NCBI RefSeq assembly: GCF_014138045.1
Contig: NZ_JACGXA010000001.1
Location: 1,466,001-1,530,000 of the forward strand
Direction of reading: 5' to 3'
From: Nocardioides ginsengisegetis
GTDB taxonomy: Bacteria > Actinomycetota > Actinomycetes > Propionibacteriales > Nocardioidaceae
DNA: 64,000 nt
Below are positions 39,580 through 47,545 of the stretch, in pieces. Position numbers and translations under genes: made by a program. The notes under the pieces are model-generated. The model was not told the origin of the DNA. It saw only the letters and a program-made list of their open reading frames with translations, and ran no database searches. Numbering within the stretch: position 1 is the first letter of the stretch; each line of letters starts with the position of its first letter.

Positions 39580-40536
39580 ATGGCCATCTCGGTGCGGGAG
39601 CTCGGCGACGCCGACGCGGAGGAGTTCGGGCGGCTCTCGGCCGTGATCGACGCGGACCACCCGACGCCGCTGCGGCTGTCGGCGACGGAGTTCCGCGAGG
39701 TCCTCGAGTTGCCCGGCACCCGCTTCCTCGGCGCCTTCGACGACGGCACCCTGGTCGGGTGGGCCGGCTTCCTGGCCAGCGTGCAGCCGGAGTCGCAGCG
39801 CTTCCTCGTCGACGGGGACGTCGACCCAGCCCACCCCTTCGCCGTCCTCGGCGTGCTGCTGGGGAGGGTGCTCGACGCGGCCCGCGCCTGGCACGCCGAC
39901 ACCGAGCCGGGGCTGCCGGTGCTCTTCGTCAACCGGGCCGCGTCCGGGCGGGCCGAGCACGAGGAGCTCGTGGGCGCCCTCGGCTTCGAACCCGAGCGCT
40001 ACCGCTTCCTCATGGTCGCCGACCTCGACGACGTGCCGACGCCCGGTCCGGTGGCCGACGGGCTCACCCTCACCGAGTTCGACCCGGAGGACAGCGAGCT
40101 GCTCCGCGCATGCCACAACGAGGTCTTCCGCGACTACCCGAACGGGGCCTCGGCGGACCGGGACAACTGGGAGGGCTTCATGCTCGCCGCGAGCCACGTG
40201 CGCCACCACCTGTCCTTCGTGCTGACCGACGCCGACGGCGCGGTGGCGTCCTACGCCTTCGCGCACGAGTACGCCGTCCCCGTCTCGGGCCGCGACGGCC
40301 ACCGCGAGGTCTACCTGCCCTACATCGGCACCGCCGCGGTCCACCGCGGACGAGGCCTCGCGTCGGACCTGGTCGGTCGCGTCCTGCACGCGGCCGCGGC
40401 CGAGGGCTGCACCTCGGCCAGCCTCGACGTCGACGCGGAGAACCCCGCCGGCGCGCTGGGGGTCTATGAGCGGGCCGGGTTCCGCCAGCACCACACGTTC
40501 GTCGAGTACGCCCTCAGGGAGCCTGCGGGGGAGTGA
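39580..40536 (+). CDS. tandem GNAT-family N-acetyltransferase
   Basis: The 318-residue protein contains two GNAT domains. The C-terminal one is complete, with YLPYIGTAAVHRGRGLASDL as the acetyl-CoA binding motif and NPAGALGVYERAGFRQHHTF at the end. The N-terminal half (ISVRELGDADAEEFGRLS) looks degenerate. Similar two-domain proteins include mycothiol synthase, though I see no specific match to MshD. The substrate is unknown. Its last 23 bases overlap the end of a convergent kinase gene. Confidence 0.78.
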   Translation: MAISVRELGDADAEEFGRLSAVIDADHPTPLRLSATEFREVLELPGTRFLGAFDDGTLVGWAGFLASVQPESQRFLVDGDVDPAHPFAVLGVLLGRVLDAARAWHADTEPGLPVLFVNRAASGRAEHEELVGALGFEPERYRFLMVADLDDVPTPGPVADGLTLTEFDPEDSELLRACHNEVFRDYPNGASADRDNWEGFMLAASHVRHHLSFVLTDADGAVASYAFAHEYAVPVSGRDGHREVYLPYIGTAAVHRGRGLASDLVGRVLHAAAAEGCTSASLDVDAENPAGALGVYERAGFRQHHTFVEYALREPAGE

Positions 40537-41089
40537 CCCCCGTGCCGTCGACCCGCAGGTCGGCCCGGCGCTCGGTCTCCTCCACGGCGAAGAGCGCCGC
40601 CTCGTCGAGCATCCACTGCCGCCACCGGTCGGTGAGCTCCACGCCGTCGCGCTCGAGGCCGCGGGCGAGCCGGAGGTCGGCGGGCGCCGACACCCACGCC
40701 AGCACCGTCGTCAGGTCGGTGTGCGACCGCGCCCCGGACGCGACCCCCTCCAGCACGAGCAGCGGCACGGGCTCGACGGTCACGGTCTCGGCGTAGGAGC
40801 CGGCCACCCAGTCGTAGCGGCGGTAGCTCCCCGGCCGTCCCGCCGCCAGCGGCCGCAGGAGCCGCTCGAGCTGGTCGGTGATCCGCGGGAGCCCGTCCCA
40901 GCCGTCGTACAGGTCGTCCATGTGGACCACGTGGGTGCCGGGGTGCGCGGCTGCCACCGCGGCGGCCAGGGTGGTCTTGCCTGACCCCGCGGGGCCGTCC
41001 AGGCAGACCAGGCGGCCGTTGCCCAGCGTCGCGTCCCGGGCCAGCGCGAGCGCGAGCACGGCTGCAGCCGCCTCAGAAGGCGAGGCCAT
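40514..41089 (-). CDS. uridine kinase-like P-loop kinase
   Basis: The 191-residue protein has a Walker A motif, DGPAGSGKTTLA (about residues 30-41), and the HMDDLYDGWDGLP segment typical of uridine kinase/phosphoribulokinase-like NTPases. A plausible role is phosphorylation of a nucleoside or small alcohol. It is the last of three overlapping minus-strand genes (membrane protein, PLP aldolase/deaminase, kinase). Its 5' end overlaps the previous gene by 17 bases. Confidence 0.72.
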   Translation of the reverse strand: MASPSEAAAAVLALALARDATLGNGRLVCLDGPAGSGKTTLAAAVAAAHPGTHVVHMDDLYDGWDGLPRITDQLERLLRPLAAGRPGSYRRYDWVAGSYAETVTVEPVPLLVLEGVASGARSHTDLTTVLAWVSAPADLRLARGLERDGVELTDRWRQWMLDEAALFAVEETERRADLRVDGTGVTPPQAP

Positions 41090-42293
41090 GTCCCCGATAG
41101 GTCGGCACCGAGTCCACGATCGCGTCGCCCGCCAGGAGGTGCGCCGTCGTCGTGTGCTCGAAGGGCTCGCCCGACTTGGCGTGCCGGAACCACACGAGAT
41201 CGCCGATCGAGAGCAGCCCGGCCGCGTGCCCGGTCAGGGGGGTCTGCACCTCGCCGGCACCTTCCAGCCCGGTCAGGTGCAGACCGGCCGGAGCCCACGG
41301 CACCGGCAACCGGTCGTCGCCGGCCGGTCCGGACGCGACGAGTCCGCCCCCGTGCACGGTGGCGATCTGGTCCGATGGGCGGCGCACGACCGGCAACGCG
41401 AAGTACGACGCGGGGCGCGGCTCGAAGGACTGGTAGTGGTCGAAGAGCGTGGGCACCAGCAGCCCCGAGCCGGCGGTGACCTCGGTGACGACCGGGTCGG
41501 CGGCCGAGACCTCGATCGAGCCGGAGCCGCCGGCGTTCCAGAACTCCAGCGCCACGATCTCGGCCAGCGCCTCGGCGATCTCCCGGCGGCGGACCTCGAG
41601 CTGGCTGGACGACAGGGACTTCATCCGGCGCACGACCAGCGACCGGGCCCGTCGGCCGGGTACGTCGTCGGGCAGCCCGGCCACCTGGCCCTCGTAGGTC
41701 ATGGCCCCGACGAGCCGGAACCCCCCGCGGGAGCAGATCGTCCGGGCGAGGTCGAGCACCGCGGAGGCGTCGTACAGGGGGGAGCGCTTGGGGCCGACGT
41801 GCTGGCCGCCCATGCGGAGCCCGGCGTCGACGTCGATCGCCACCCGGACGGGCACCGCCAAGGAGGCGCGCACCGAGTCGACGAGCTCGAGGTGGGCCGC
41901 GTCGTCGACCATCAGGGTGATGTGCGAGGCGGCCGACGGCGACTCCACGAGCCGGGCCAGCGCACCGCGGTCGGTGGAGGGGTAGGCCACGACGACGTCG
42001 TCGGTGATGCCGTGCTCGTGGAGCCACAGGGCCTCGCGCAGCGTGTAGGCCAGCACGCCGCGGAAGCCGTCGTGGGCCAGTGCGCGCTCGATGAGCGCCG
42101 GGACCCGCAGCGACTTGGACGCGACGCGGACGGGGGTGCCTGCCGCGCGGCGGACCAGGTCGGCGGCGTTGGCGTCGAACGCGTCGAGGTCGACCACCAT
42201 CAGTGGTGTGGGCAGCGCCTCGGGGTGGGCAGCGACGGCGTCGTTCAGCCGGGACCACAAACGGTTGCGGTCCACGAAGTCGTGCTGCCTCAC
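41073..42293 (-). CDS. PLP-dependent amino acid deaminase/aldolase (D-threonine aldolase-like)
   Basis: The 406-residue protein has the alanine racemase-type fold III PLP barrel (TPLMVVDLDAFDANAADLV, then PLP-Lys in RVASKSLRVP). A C-terminal beta domain carries likely metal ligands at the end (DLVWFRHAKSGE). Relatives act on D-threonine, D-serine or 3-hydroxyaspartate. The GTG start overlaps the stop of the upstream membrane protein gene (GTGA), and it overlaps the following kinase gene. The substrate is unknown. Confidence 0.8.
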   Translation of the reverse strand: MRQHDFVDRNRLWSRLNDAVAAHPEALPTPLMVVDLDAFDANAADLVRRAAGTPVRVASKSLRVPALIERALAHDGFRGVLAYTLREALWLHEHGITDDVVVAYPSTDRGALARLVESPSAASHITLMVDDAAHLELVDSVRASLAVPVRVAIDVDAGLRMGGQHVGPKRSPLYDASAVLDLARTICSRGGFRLVGAMTYEGQVAGLPDDVPGRRARSLVVRRMKSLSSSQLEVRRREIAEALAEIVALEFWNAGGSGSIEVSAADPVVTEVTAGSGLLVPTLFDHYQSFEPRPASYFALPVVRRPSDQIATVHGGGLVASGPAGDDRLPVPWAPAGLHLTGLEGAGEVQTPLTGHAAGLLSIGDLVWFRHAKSGEPFEHTTTAHLLAGDAIVDSVPTYRGHGLAF

Positions 42294-42742
42294 GAGATCC
42301 CGCGCTTGCGCAGGATGGCCTCGATCTCGTCCATCCCGTCGTCACCGAGCGCCGGGGCCCCGCGCTGCGAGGACGGCGGGAGCTCACCGGACTTCCGGCG
42401 GAGCCTCTTGCCGCCGTGCTTGTCGGCTGCGGGCTTGCCGCCGAGCTGCCGGGTGCGGATCGCGCCCGACACCACGATCAGCGTGGCGGAGATGCCGGCC
42501 AGCACCACGCCGATCCACACGGAGGGGTCGAAGGCCAGGTGCAGCGCCCAGAAGGAGACCGCCGAGCCGATCTTCGTGAACATCTCGAGGGTGTTGGTGA
42601 GCCAGGCCGCGGCGGGCAGCAGGGTGAAACCGGCAGCGCGCAGGCCGGAGGCGATGCCCCGCCGTCGGAAGGCGATCCAGGTCCAGATCCCCCCGAGCAG
42701 CGTGAGCGTCAGCGTGAGGGCTCCCCAGGTGACATCGTCCAC
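42290..42742 (-). CDS. small membrane protein in aldolase/kinase operon
   Basis: The 150-residue product has three or so hydrophobic stretches (LTLTLTLLGGIWTWIAF, FTLLPAAAWLTNTL, WIGVVLAGISATLIVVSGAI) and a basic, probably cytoplasmic C-terminal tail with KHGGKRLRRKSGE. The start GTG at 42742 is chosen because the upstream reading enters a strong hairpin and the ssuD gene. It heads the three-gene minus-strand unit. No family name can be given. Confidence 0.65.
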   Translation of the reverse strand: MDDVTWGALTLTLTLLGGIWTWIAFRRRGIASGLRAAGFTLLPAAAWLTNTLEMFTKIGSAVSFWALHLAFDPSVWIGVVLAGISATLIVVSGAIRTRQLGGKPAADKHGGKRLRRKSGELPPSSQRGAPALGDDGMDEIEAILRKRGIS

Positions 42743-42767
42743 GCCCCCAGCGTTGCACGCTGGGGGC
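42743..42767 (-). terminator. stem-loop downstream of ssuD
   Basis: GCCCCCAGCG (42743-42752) and CGCTGGGGGC (42758-42767) form a perfect 10-bp stem with loop TTGCA, 13 bases after the ssuD stop and immediately before the next minus-strand start. It lacks a T-tail. It may terminate the ssu transcript or shape the leader of the next gene. Confidence 0.55.
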
Positions 42768-42780
42768 GCGGACACACGTG

Positions 42781-43959
42781 TCAGGCCAGTGCGGCGAGCC
42801 GTTGCTCGGCCGGGGCGGTGCCCAAGAGCCCGCGACGGCGCAGGTGCGGCATCACACCCTCGGCGAACCAGTAGGCCTCCTCCACGTGCGGGTAGCCCGA
42901 GAGGATGAACTCGTCGATGCCGAGCCGGTGGTACTCCTCGAGCCGGTCGGCGACCTCCTCGTGGCTGCCGACCAGGGCGGTGCCCGCGCCGCCGCGGACC
43001 AGGCCGACGCCCGACCAGAGCCCGGGCGAGACCTCGAGCTCCCGCGCATCGGCGTACGACGCCTCGCCGCTGCGCAGCGCCAGCATCCGCTGCTGGCCGG
43101 TCGACTCGCTGGCGCGCAGCGCGGCCTGGGCCTTGGCGATGGTCGCCGGGTCGAGCCCGTCGAGCAGCCACTGGGCGTGCTGCCAGGCCGCCTCGCTGGT
43201 GTCGCGGGAGAGCGTGTGGATCCGCAGCCCGAAGCGCAGGGTGCGCCCCTGGGCGGCGGCGAGGTCGCGCATCCACGCGATCTTCTCGCGGACCAGCTCC
43301 GGCGGCTCGCCCCACGTCAGGTAGACGTCGGCGTGCCTGGCCGCGACCGGCCCGGCCGGCCCGGACGACCCACCGAAGTAGATGTCCGGTGCCGTGATGC
43401 CGCCGCTGACCATCGCCCCCTCGGCCCGGAAGAACTCGCCGTCGAAGTCGAACGGCGCGTCGGCCCAGGTGCCCCGGACGACCGACAGGAACTCCTCGGT
43501 GCGGGCGTACCGCACGTCCTTGGGGTCGGTGTCGCCGAAGCGGGCCTGCTCCCGGGGCTCGCCGCCGGTCACGACGTTGAGCATCAGGCGGCCGTTGCTG
43601 ATCCGCTGGTAGCTCGCGGCCATCTGCGCGGCGAGGACGGGGTTGATCACCCCCGGCCGGAAGGCCACGAGGAACTTCAGCCGCGACGTCTCGCTCAGCA
43701 GCGCGGCCGTCGTGAGCCAGGCGTCCTCGCAGAACGTCCCGGTCGGGGTCAGCACGCCCTCGAAGCCGAGCTTCTCGGCCGTCCGGGCCACGTCCGCGAG
43801 GTAGTCGATGCTCGGCTCGCGGAAACCGTCCGCGCCCGCGAAGGTCTCGCGCAGGTTGCGCACCTCGCCGGGCACGCCCTGGCCCGCGCCGACCAGCGAC
43901 CGGCTGTCTCCCGACGTCGGGAGGAACCAGTGCAGCTTCACGCCGTCGGTCGGGGCCAT
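42781..43959 (-). CDS. ssuD: FMNH2-dependent alkanesulfonate monooxygenase
   Basis: The 392-residue luciferase-like protein matches SsuD, which releases sulfite from alkanesulfonates using reduced flavin. Recognisable stretches are LHWFLPTSGDSR near the N-terminus, LKFLVAFRPGVINPVLAAQM and GRLMLNVVTGGEP. It is the last gene of the ssuC-ssuB-ssuA-ssuD set, 1 base after ssuA. The flavin reductase partner (SsuE) is not present here. Confidence 0.92.
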   Translation of the reverse strand: MAPTDGVKLHWFLPTSGDSRSLVGAGQGVPGEVRNLRETFAGADGFREPSIDYLADVARTAEKLGFEGVLTPTGTFCEDAWLTTAALLSETSRLKFLVAFRPGVINPVLAAQMAASYQRISNGRLMLNVVTGGEPREQARFGDTDPKDVRYARTEEFLSVVRGTWADAPFDFDGEFFRAEGAMVSGGITAPDIYFGGSSGPAGPVAARHADVYLTWGEPPELVREKIAWMRDLAAAQGRTLRFGLRIHTLSRDTSEAAWQHAQWLLDGLDPATIAKAQAALRASESTGQQRMLALRSGEASYADARELEVSPGLWSGVGLVRGGAGTALVGSHEEVADRLEEYHRLGIDEFILSGYPHVEEAYWFAEGVMPHLRRRGLLGTAPAEQRLAALA

Positions 43960-43960
43960 C

Positions 43961-44983
43961 TCACTTGCCCGTCGTGTCGTCGTTGAAGGCGTCGGAGAAG
44001 AACGGCGAGACGTCGATCTTCCCGGGCAGCAGGCCGTTCTCGGAGAACGCGTCGGCCATGCCCTGCTCGGAGTCGATGACCTCCTGGGTGATCGGGACCA
44101 GGGAGACGTCGCGCTTCTTCGTGGCGGCCAGGGTGATGTCCTCGCTCAGCCCGGTCTCCTCCGACCAGACCTTGGCCCACTCCTCCTTGTGCGTGGAGGA
44201 CCAGACCTGGGCCTTGGCGATGCGGCCGACGTAGTCCTTGAGCGCGGCGGTCGTGGCCGGGTCGTCGAGGGCGGCCTGCGAGGCGATCTGGAAGACGTAG
44301 CCGTTGACCAGGCCCTTGCCGGTGGTGATGACGCGGGCGCCGGCCTCCTTCTCGGCCTGGGAGGTGAAGGGCTCCCAGATCGCCCAGGCGTCGAGGTGAC
44401 CGGACGAGAACGCCGCGAGGGCGTCCGCGGGCTGGAGGTTCTGCACGGACACGTCGCTGTACTTCAGCCCGGCCTTGTCCAGCTGCGCGAGCAGGTTGTA
44501 GTTGGCCGAGCTTCCCTCGGCGACGCCGACGGTCTTGCCCTTGAGGTCGGACACGGACTTGATGGGGGAGTCCTTCGGCACCACGATCGCGTCGCCGGTG
44601 CCGCCGTACGTCGCGGCCTGCACGGCCTGGAAGGTGCCCTTGGCGGCCGCCGCGAAGAGCGGGGGCGTGTTGCCGACGCCGCCGATGTGGATCGAGCCGG
44701 CGTTGAGCGCCTCGAGGAGCGGCGGTCCGGAGGTGAACTCCTGCCACTGGACCTCGTAGGGGAGGTCGTCGAGCTCTCCGGCGGCCTGGAGGAGGGCCTT
44801 GGAGCCGCCCTTCTGGTCACCGACGATCAGGGTCACCTTGGACAGGTCGACCGAGCCGTCGGACTTGACCGCGCCCTCGTTGCCGGTCGCGGCGCCGCCG
44901 CAGGCCGACAGCATCGAGAGCCCGAGGAGGGCTCCGGCGGCGGCGAGGAGGGTGCGGCGGGTGCGGGGGATGGGGGTGCTCAT
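43961..44983 (-). CDS. ssuA: aliphatic sulfonate ABC transporter substrate-binding lipoprotein
   Basis: The 340-residue protein has a twin-arginine-like start (RTRRTLLAAAGALLG) followed by the lipobox LSAC, so it is membrane-anchored outside the cell. The mature part is a SsuA/TauA-type binding protein (LIVGDQKGGSKALLQAAG, NAGSIHIGGVGNTPPLFAAA). Together with the permease and ATPase encoded upstream it would import sulfonates. Start ATG 44983 overlaps the end of ssuB. Confidence 0.92.
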   Translation of the reverse strand: MSTPIPRTRRTLLAAAGALLGLSMLSACGGAATGNEGAVKSDGSVDLSKVTLIVGDQKGGSKALLQAAGELDDLPYEVQWQEFTSGPPLLEALNAGSIHIGGVGNTPPLFAAAAKGTFQAVQAATYGGTGDAIVVPKDSPIKSVSDLKGKTVGVAEGSSANYNLLAQLDKAGLKYSDVSVQNLQPADALAAFSSGHLDAWAIWEPFTSQAEKEAGARVITTGKGLVNGYVFQIASQAALDDPATTAALKDYVGRIAKAQVWSSTHKEEWAKVWSEETGLSEDITLAATKKRDVSLVPITQEVIDSEQGMADAFSENGLLPGKIDVSPFFSDAFNDDTTGK

Positions 44984-45798
44984 GCTGCTCCTTGGTTGCG
45001 GTTGTTCAGTGCGTTGTTGAGCGGGTTGCGGTTCGGGTTGGGCGGGGTCGGCTTCACGCCGAGGGCACGGAGGATCTCGGCCCGGGCGCCCGCGATCTCG
45101 GGGTGCGACGGCGGCCGGTCCGAGCGGGGCTGGGTGATCTGCCAGCTCTGTGCGAGGCGCCCCTCGTCCATGACGACGAGCCGGTCGGCCAGTGCCAACG
45201 CCTCGTCGACGTCGTGCGTGACCAGCAGGACGGCCATGGAGTGCCGCCGCCACAGCTCGATCACGAGCTGGTGCATCTCGATCCGGGTCAGCGCGTCCAG
45301 CGCGCTGAACGGCTCGTCGAGCAGCAGCAGCGACGGGTTGCTGACCAGTGCCCGGGCCAGCGAGACGCGCTGGGCCTGGCCGCCGGACAGCTCGCGGGGC
45401 CAGCTGCCGAGCTTCTCCGACAGACCGACCTCGGCCAGCGTCTGCTCGGCGAGCTGGTCGCGCTCGCGCCGCTCGGGCGTGTTGAGCAGCGCGAGCGCGA
45501 CGTTCTCGTGGACCCGGCGCCAGGGCAGCAGCCGGGGCTCCTGGAAGGCGACCGACGTACGGCCGTTGATCGCGACCTCGTCGGCGGGCGCCTGGTCGAG
45601 CCGGGCCAGGCTGCGCAGCAGCGTGGACTTGCCGCACCCGCTGCGACCGAGCAGTGCGACGAACTCGCCGGGCCGGACCGCGAGGTCGATCGACCGCAGC
45701 ACCTGGGTCTTGCCGAACGAGCGGCTGTGCCCGCGCACCTCGGCGACGTACTCGCCGGAGGCGGACAGCGGGGGACGGGTGGTCTTCAGGCGCGCCAT
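44980..45798 (-). CDS. ssuB: aliphatic sulfonate ABC transporter ATPase
   Basis: The 272-residue ATPase has Walker A LLGRSGCGKSTLL (about residues 50-62), the ABC signature LSGGQAQRVSLARAL, Walker B LLLLDEPF and the switch His in VTHDVDEA. The C-terminal tail is Asn/Pro-rich (NPNRNPLNNALNNRN), an unusual low-complexity end. The ATG at 45798 overlaps the end of the permease gene by 13 bases. Confidence 0.93.
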   Translation of the reverse strand: MARLKTTRPPLSASGEYVAEVRGHSRSFGKTQVLRSIDLAVRPGEFVALLGRSGCGKSTLLRSLARLDQAPADEVAINGRTSVAFQEPRLLPWRRVHENVALALLNTPERRERDQLAEQTLAEVGLSEKLGSWPRELSGGQAQRVSLARALVSNPSLLLLDEPFSALDALTRIEMHQLVIELWRRHSMAVLLVTHDVDEALALADRLVVMDEGRLAQSWQITQPRSDRPPSHPEIAGARAEILRALGVKPTPPNPNRNPLNNALNNRNQGAA

Positions 45799-46601
45799 GC
45801 GAGGGCCCTTCCTTCGATGAATCGGACGACCGCGTCGGTCGCGAGACCGAGCAGGCTGTAGACGGCCAGGCCGACGACGATGACGTCGGTCTGCAGGAAG
45901 TCCCGGGCGTGGTTGATCATGTAGCCCAGTCCGGAGTGGGCGCTGATGGTCTCGGCCACGATCAGCGAGAGCCAGGCGATGCCCAGGCTCTGCCGCAGGC
46001 CGACCAGCGTCTGGGGGAGCGCCCCCGGGACCACCACGTGGCGGATGCGCTGGGGCCAGCTCAGCCCCATGGCCTGCGCCGCCTCGGAGGTCTTGCGGTC
46101 GATGCTGTGGATGCCCGCCAGGGTGTTGAGGTAGAGCGGGAACGAGACGCCGAGCGCGATCAGCGCGAGCTTCGGGGCCTCCCCGATCCCCATCCAGATG
46201 ATGAAGAGCGGGATGAGGCCGAAGTGCGGGAGCGTGCGCAGCATCTGCATCGGTGGGTCGATGGTGTTCTCGCCGAGGCCGCTGAGCCCGGCCAGCACCG
46301 CGAGCACGAGGCCCACGGCCGCGCCGATCGCGAAGCCGATGGCCACCCGCTGGATCGACACGAGCGTGGCGGTGCCGAGGGTGCCGTCCTGGACGAGGCC
46401 GACCGCGGTGACCGCGATCTGCTGGGGCGAGGCGATGGTCCGTTCGGGGATGACCCCCGCGCTGCTGAGCACCTGCCACAGGGCAACGAGGACGATCGGC
46501 GAGACCCATCTGCGGAGGAACGCCAGGGGTGAACGCCGGCGGACGCCGCGGCTCCTGGCTCGAGGTGGGGCGGGCGGAGCCGCCAGGGTTGTCGTGGACA
46601 T
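45786..46601 (-). CDS. ssuC: aliphatic sulfonate ABC transporter permease
   Basis: The 271-residue protein has about six transmembrane segments and the EAA loop typical of ABC permeases (EAAQAMGLSWPQRIRHVVVPGALP). The N-terminus is Pro/Arg-rich and cytoplasmic. It is the first gene of the minus-strand ssu operon. Promoter elements TTGATT and TAGACA lie directly upstream, 7 bases before the ATG. Confidence 0.92.
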   Translation of the reverse strand: MSTTTLAAPPAPPRARSRGVRRRSPLAFLRRWVSPIVLVALWQVLSSAGVIPERTIASPQQIAVTAVGLVQDGTLGTATLVSIQRVAIGFAIGAAVGLVLAVLAGLSGLGENTIDPPMQMLRTLPHFGLIPLFIIWMGIGEAPKLALIALGVSFPLYLNTLAGIHSIDRKTSEAAQAMGLSWPQRIRHVVVPGALPQTLVGLRQSLGIAWLSLIVAETISAHSGLGYMINHARDFLQTDVIVVGLAVYSLLGLATDAVVRFIEGRALAWRA

Positions 46602-46608
46602 GGGCCAA

Positions 46609-46640
46609 TGTCTACGGACTTAATCAACTTAAATCAAGTG
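46609..46640 (-). promoter_or_regulatory. ssu operon promoter with AATCAA direct repeats
   Basis: On the minus strand, TTGATT (46637-46632), a 17-base spacer and TAGACA (46614-46609) form a good promoter ending 7 bases before ssuC. A second TTGATT (46627-46622) lies in the spacer exactly 10 bp away, one helical turn. This stretch is unusually AT-rich for the window and may bind a sulfur-limitation regulator. Confidence 0.55.
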
Positions 46641-46655
46641 AAACACTCGACTTTG

Positions 46656-46672
46656 GACACGTGCGCCGTGTC
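46656..46672. promoter_or_regulatory. inverted repeat GACACG-N5-CGTGTC
   Basis: A perfect 6-bp dyad with a 5-base spacer lies in the divergent region between ssuC and the SseB-like gene. It could be an operator. No -10 box is clear for the SseB-like gene. Confidence 0.3.
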
Positions 46673-46690
46673 ACGTCGACCTGGTGTAAC

Positions 46691-46714
46691 GCTCCCCGTG
46701 CGGCATCGGGGAGC
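46691..46714 (+). other. leader hairpin before the SseB-like gene
   Basis: GCTCCCCG (46691-46698) and CGGGGAGC (46707-46714) form a perfect 8-bp stem with loop TGCGGCAT, ending 8 bases before the GTG start. It might affect translation initiation. Confidence 0.35.
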
Positions 46715-46722
46715 ATGGCTGC

Positions 46723-47232
46723 GTGACCGAGCCGCTCCGCCAGATCCCCGACGCGACCTTCGCCGGCGACACGGGCGAGGCTGCGCCCGAGGTCGCGGCC
46801 GCGCTGGCCGCGTGGGACGCCGACCCCACGACGTACGCCGAGGCGCTGGCCGCCCTCCAGCAGGCCCGGTTGCTGGTGCCCGTCGTGGCCGTCCTCGGCG
46901 AGGTCGAGATCGACGAGGCCGGGCTTGCGCACGACAAGAGCAGCGACATGGCGGCGGTGCTGCTCAAGGGTGCCGACGGACGGCTCGCGCTGCTCGCGTT
47001 CACCGGCCAGGAGTCCCTCCTCGCGTGGAACCCGCAGGCCCGCCCGGTCCCCGTCACGACGCAGACGGCCGCGCAGGCGGCGCTCCAGGACGGTGCCGCT
47101 GCCCTGGTCGTGGACGTCGCCGGGCCCGCCACGTTCGTCATCGAGGGCGAGGACCTCGAGGGGCTCGCCCGGGGGTGGCGCCTCGCGCGCGTGGGGGAGC
47201 GGTCGGCGTGGATTCGCACCACCCCGGAATGA
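46723..47232 (+). CDS. SseB N-terminal domain protein
   Basis: The 169-residue soluble protein matches the SseB N-terminal domain family: a helical start, RLLVPVVAVLGEVE, DMAAVLLKGADGRLALLAFTG and a closing VVDVAGPATFVIEGEDLEGL. The family has no agreed function in actinobacteria, where it is often encoded upstream of infC as here. The GTG start follows a hairpin and has no strong SD sequence. Confidence 0.75.
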   Translation: MTEPLRQIPDATFAGDTGEAAPEVAAALAAWDADPTTYAEALAALQQARLLVPVVAVLGEVEIDEAGLAHDKSSDMAAVLLKGADGRLALLAFTGQESLLAWNPQARPVPVTTQTAAQAALQDGAAALVVDVAGPATFVIEGEDLEGLARGWRLARVGERSAWIRTTPE

Positions 47233-47263
47233 TCCGCTAGCATCCTGCGTTGACCGATCAGTG

Positions 47264-47281
47264 CGTCATGCATGCATGACG
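47264..47281. repeat. 18-bp perfect palindrome in infC leader
   Basis: CGTCATGCATGCATGACG reads the same on both strands. It is flanked by two copies of CCGATCA (47254-47260 and 47284-47290). It lies about 20 bases after the predicted -10 box, so it could act as DNA operator or as an RNA hairpin with a CATG loop. Confidence 0.75.
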
Positions 47282-47450
47282 TGCCGATCACACCAAGCGG
47301 AGCCAGCAGCATCGTCTCCCACCCGCATCGACCGCCCTGCACCACAGGTCGTCGGGTCCGGTCCGAAGGGCTTCGGCCTCGGCATGGTTCGTCCGTGCCG
47401 CTCCGTGGCTCTTCGCAGGTACGAATCCCTCGTGGGTGACGTGTCGCGAC

Positions 47451-47490
47451 TGGCTTCCGCTTGAGCAAGCGGAAGCCATTGTTGATTTCT
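47451..47490 (+). terminator. intrinsic terminator/attenuator in infC leader
   Basis: TGGCTTCCGCTT (47451-47462) and AAGCGGAAGCCA (47467-47478) form a perfect 12-bp stem with loop GAGC, followed by the T-rich run TTGTTGATTTCT (47479-47490). It stands 68 bases before the infC start codon. The upstream segment 47295-47305 can pair with the 5' arm, with one bulged T, as an antiterminator. Confidence 0.75.
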
Positions 47491-47545
47491 GGGGCCTGTC
47501 CCCGGTCGATGGCGGCCTCCGGCCCGTTATCCACCAGGAGGACAC

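Larger units (their letters stand above)
47233..47545 (+). promoter_or_regulatory. infC operon promoter and 313-base leader
   Basis: No protein gene fits in this stretch. TAGCAT (47238-47243) is a good -10 box, with TTCGCA (47213-47218) as a distant -35 candidate. The leader then contains an 18-bp perfect palindrome, a segment AAGCGGAGCCA (47295-47305), a 12-bp terminator hairpin (47451-47478) and the SD sequence AGGAGG (47536-47541). The arrangement resembles the attenuated leaders of infC-rpmI-rplT operons controlled by ribosomal protein L20 in other phyla. Confidence 0.7.
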
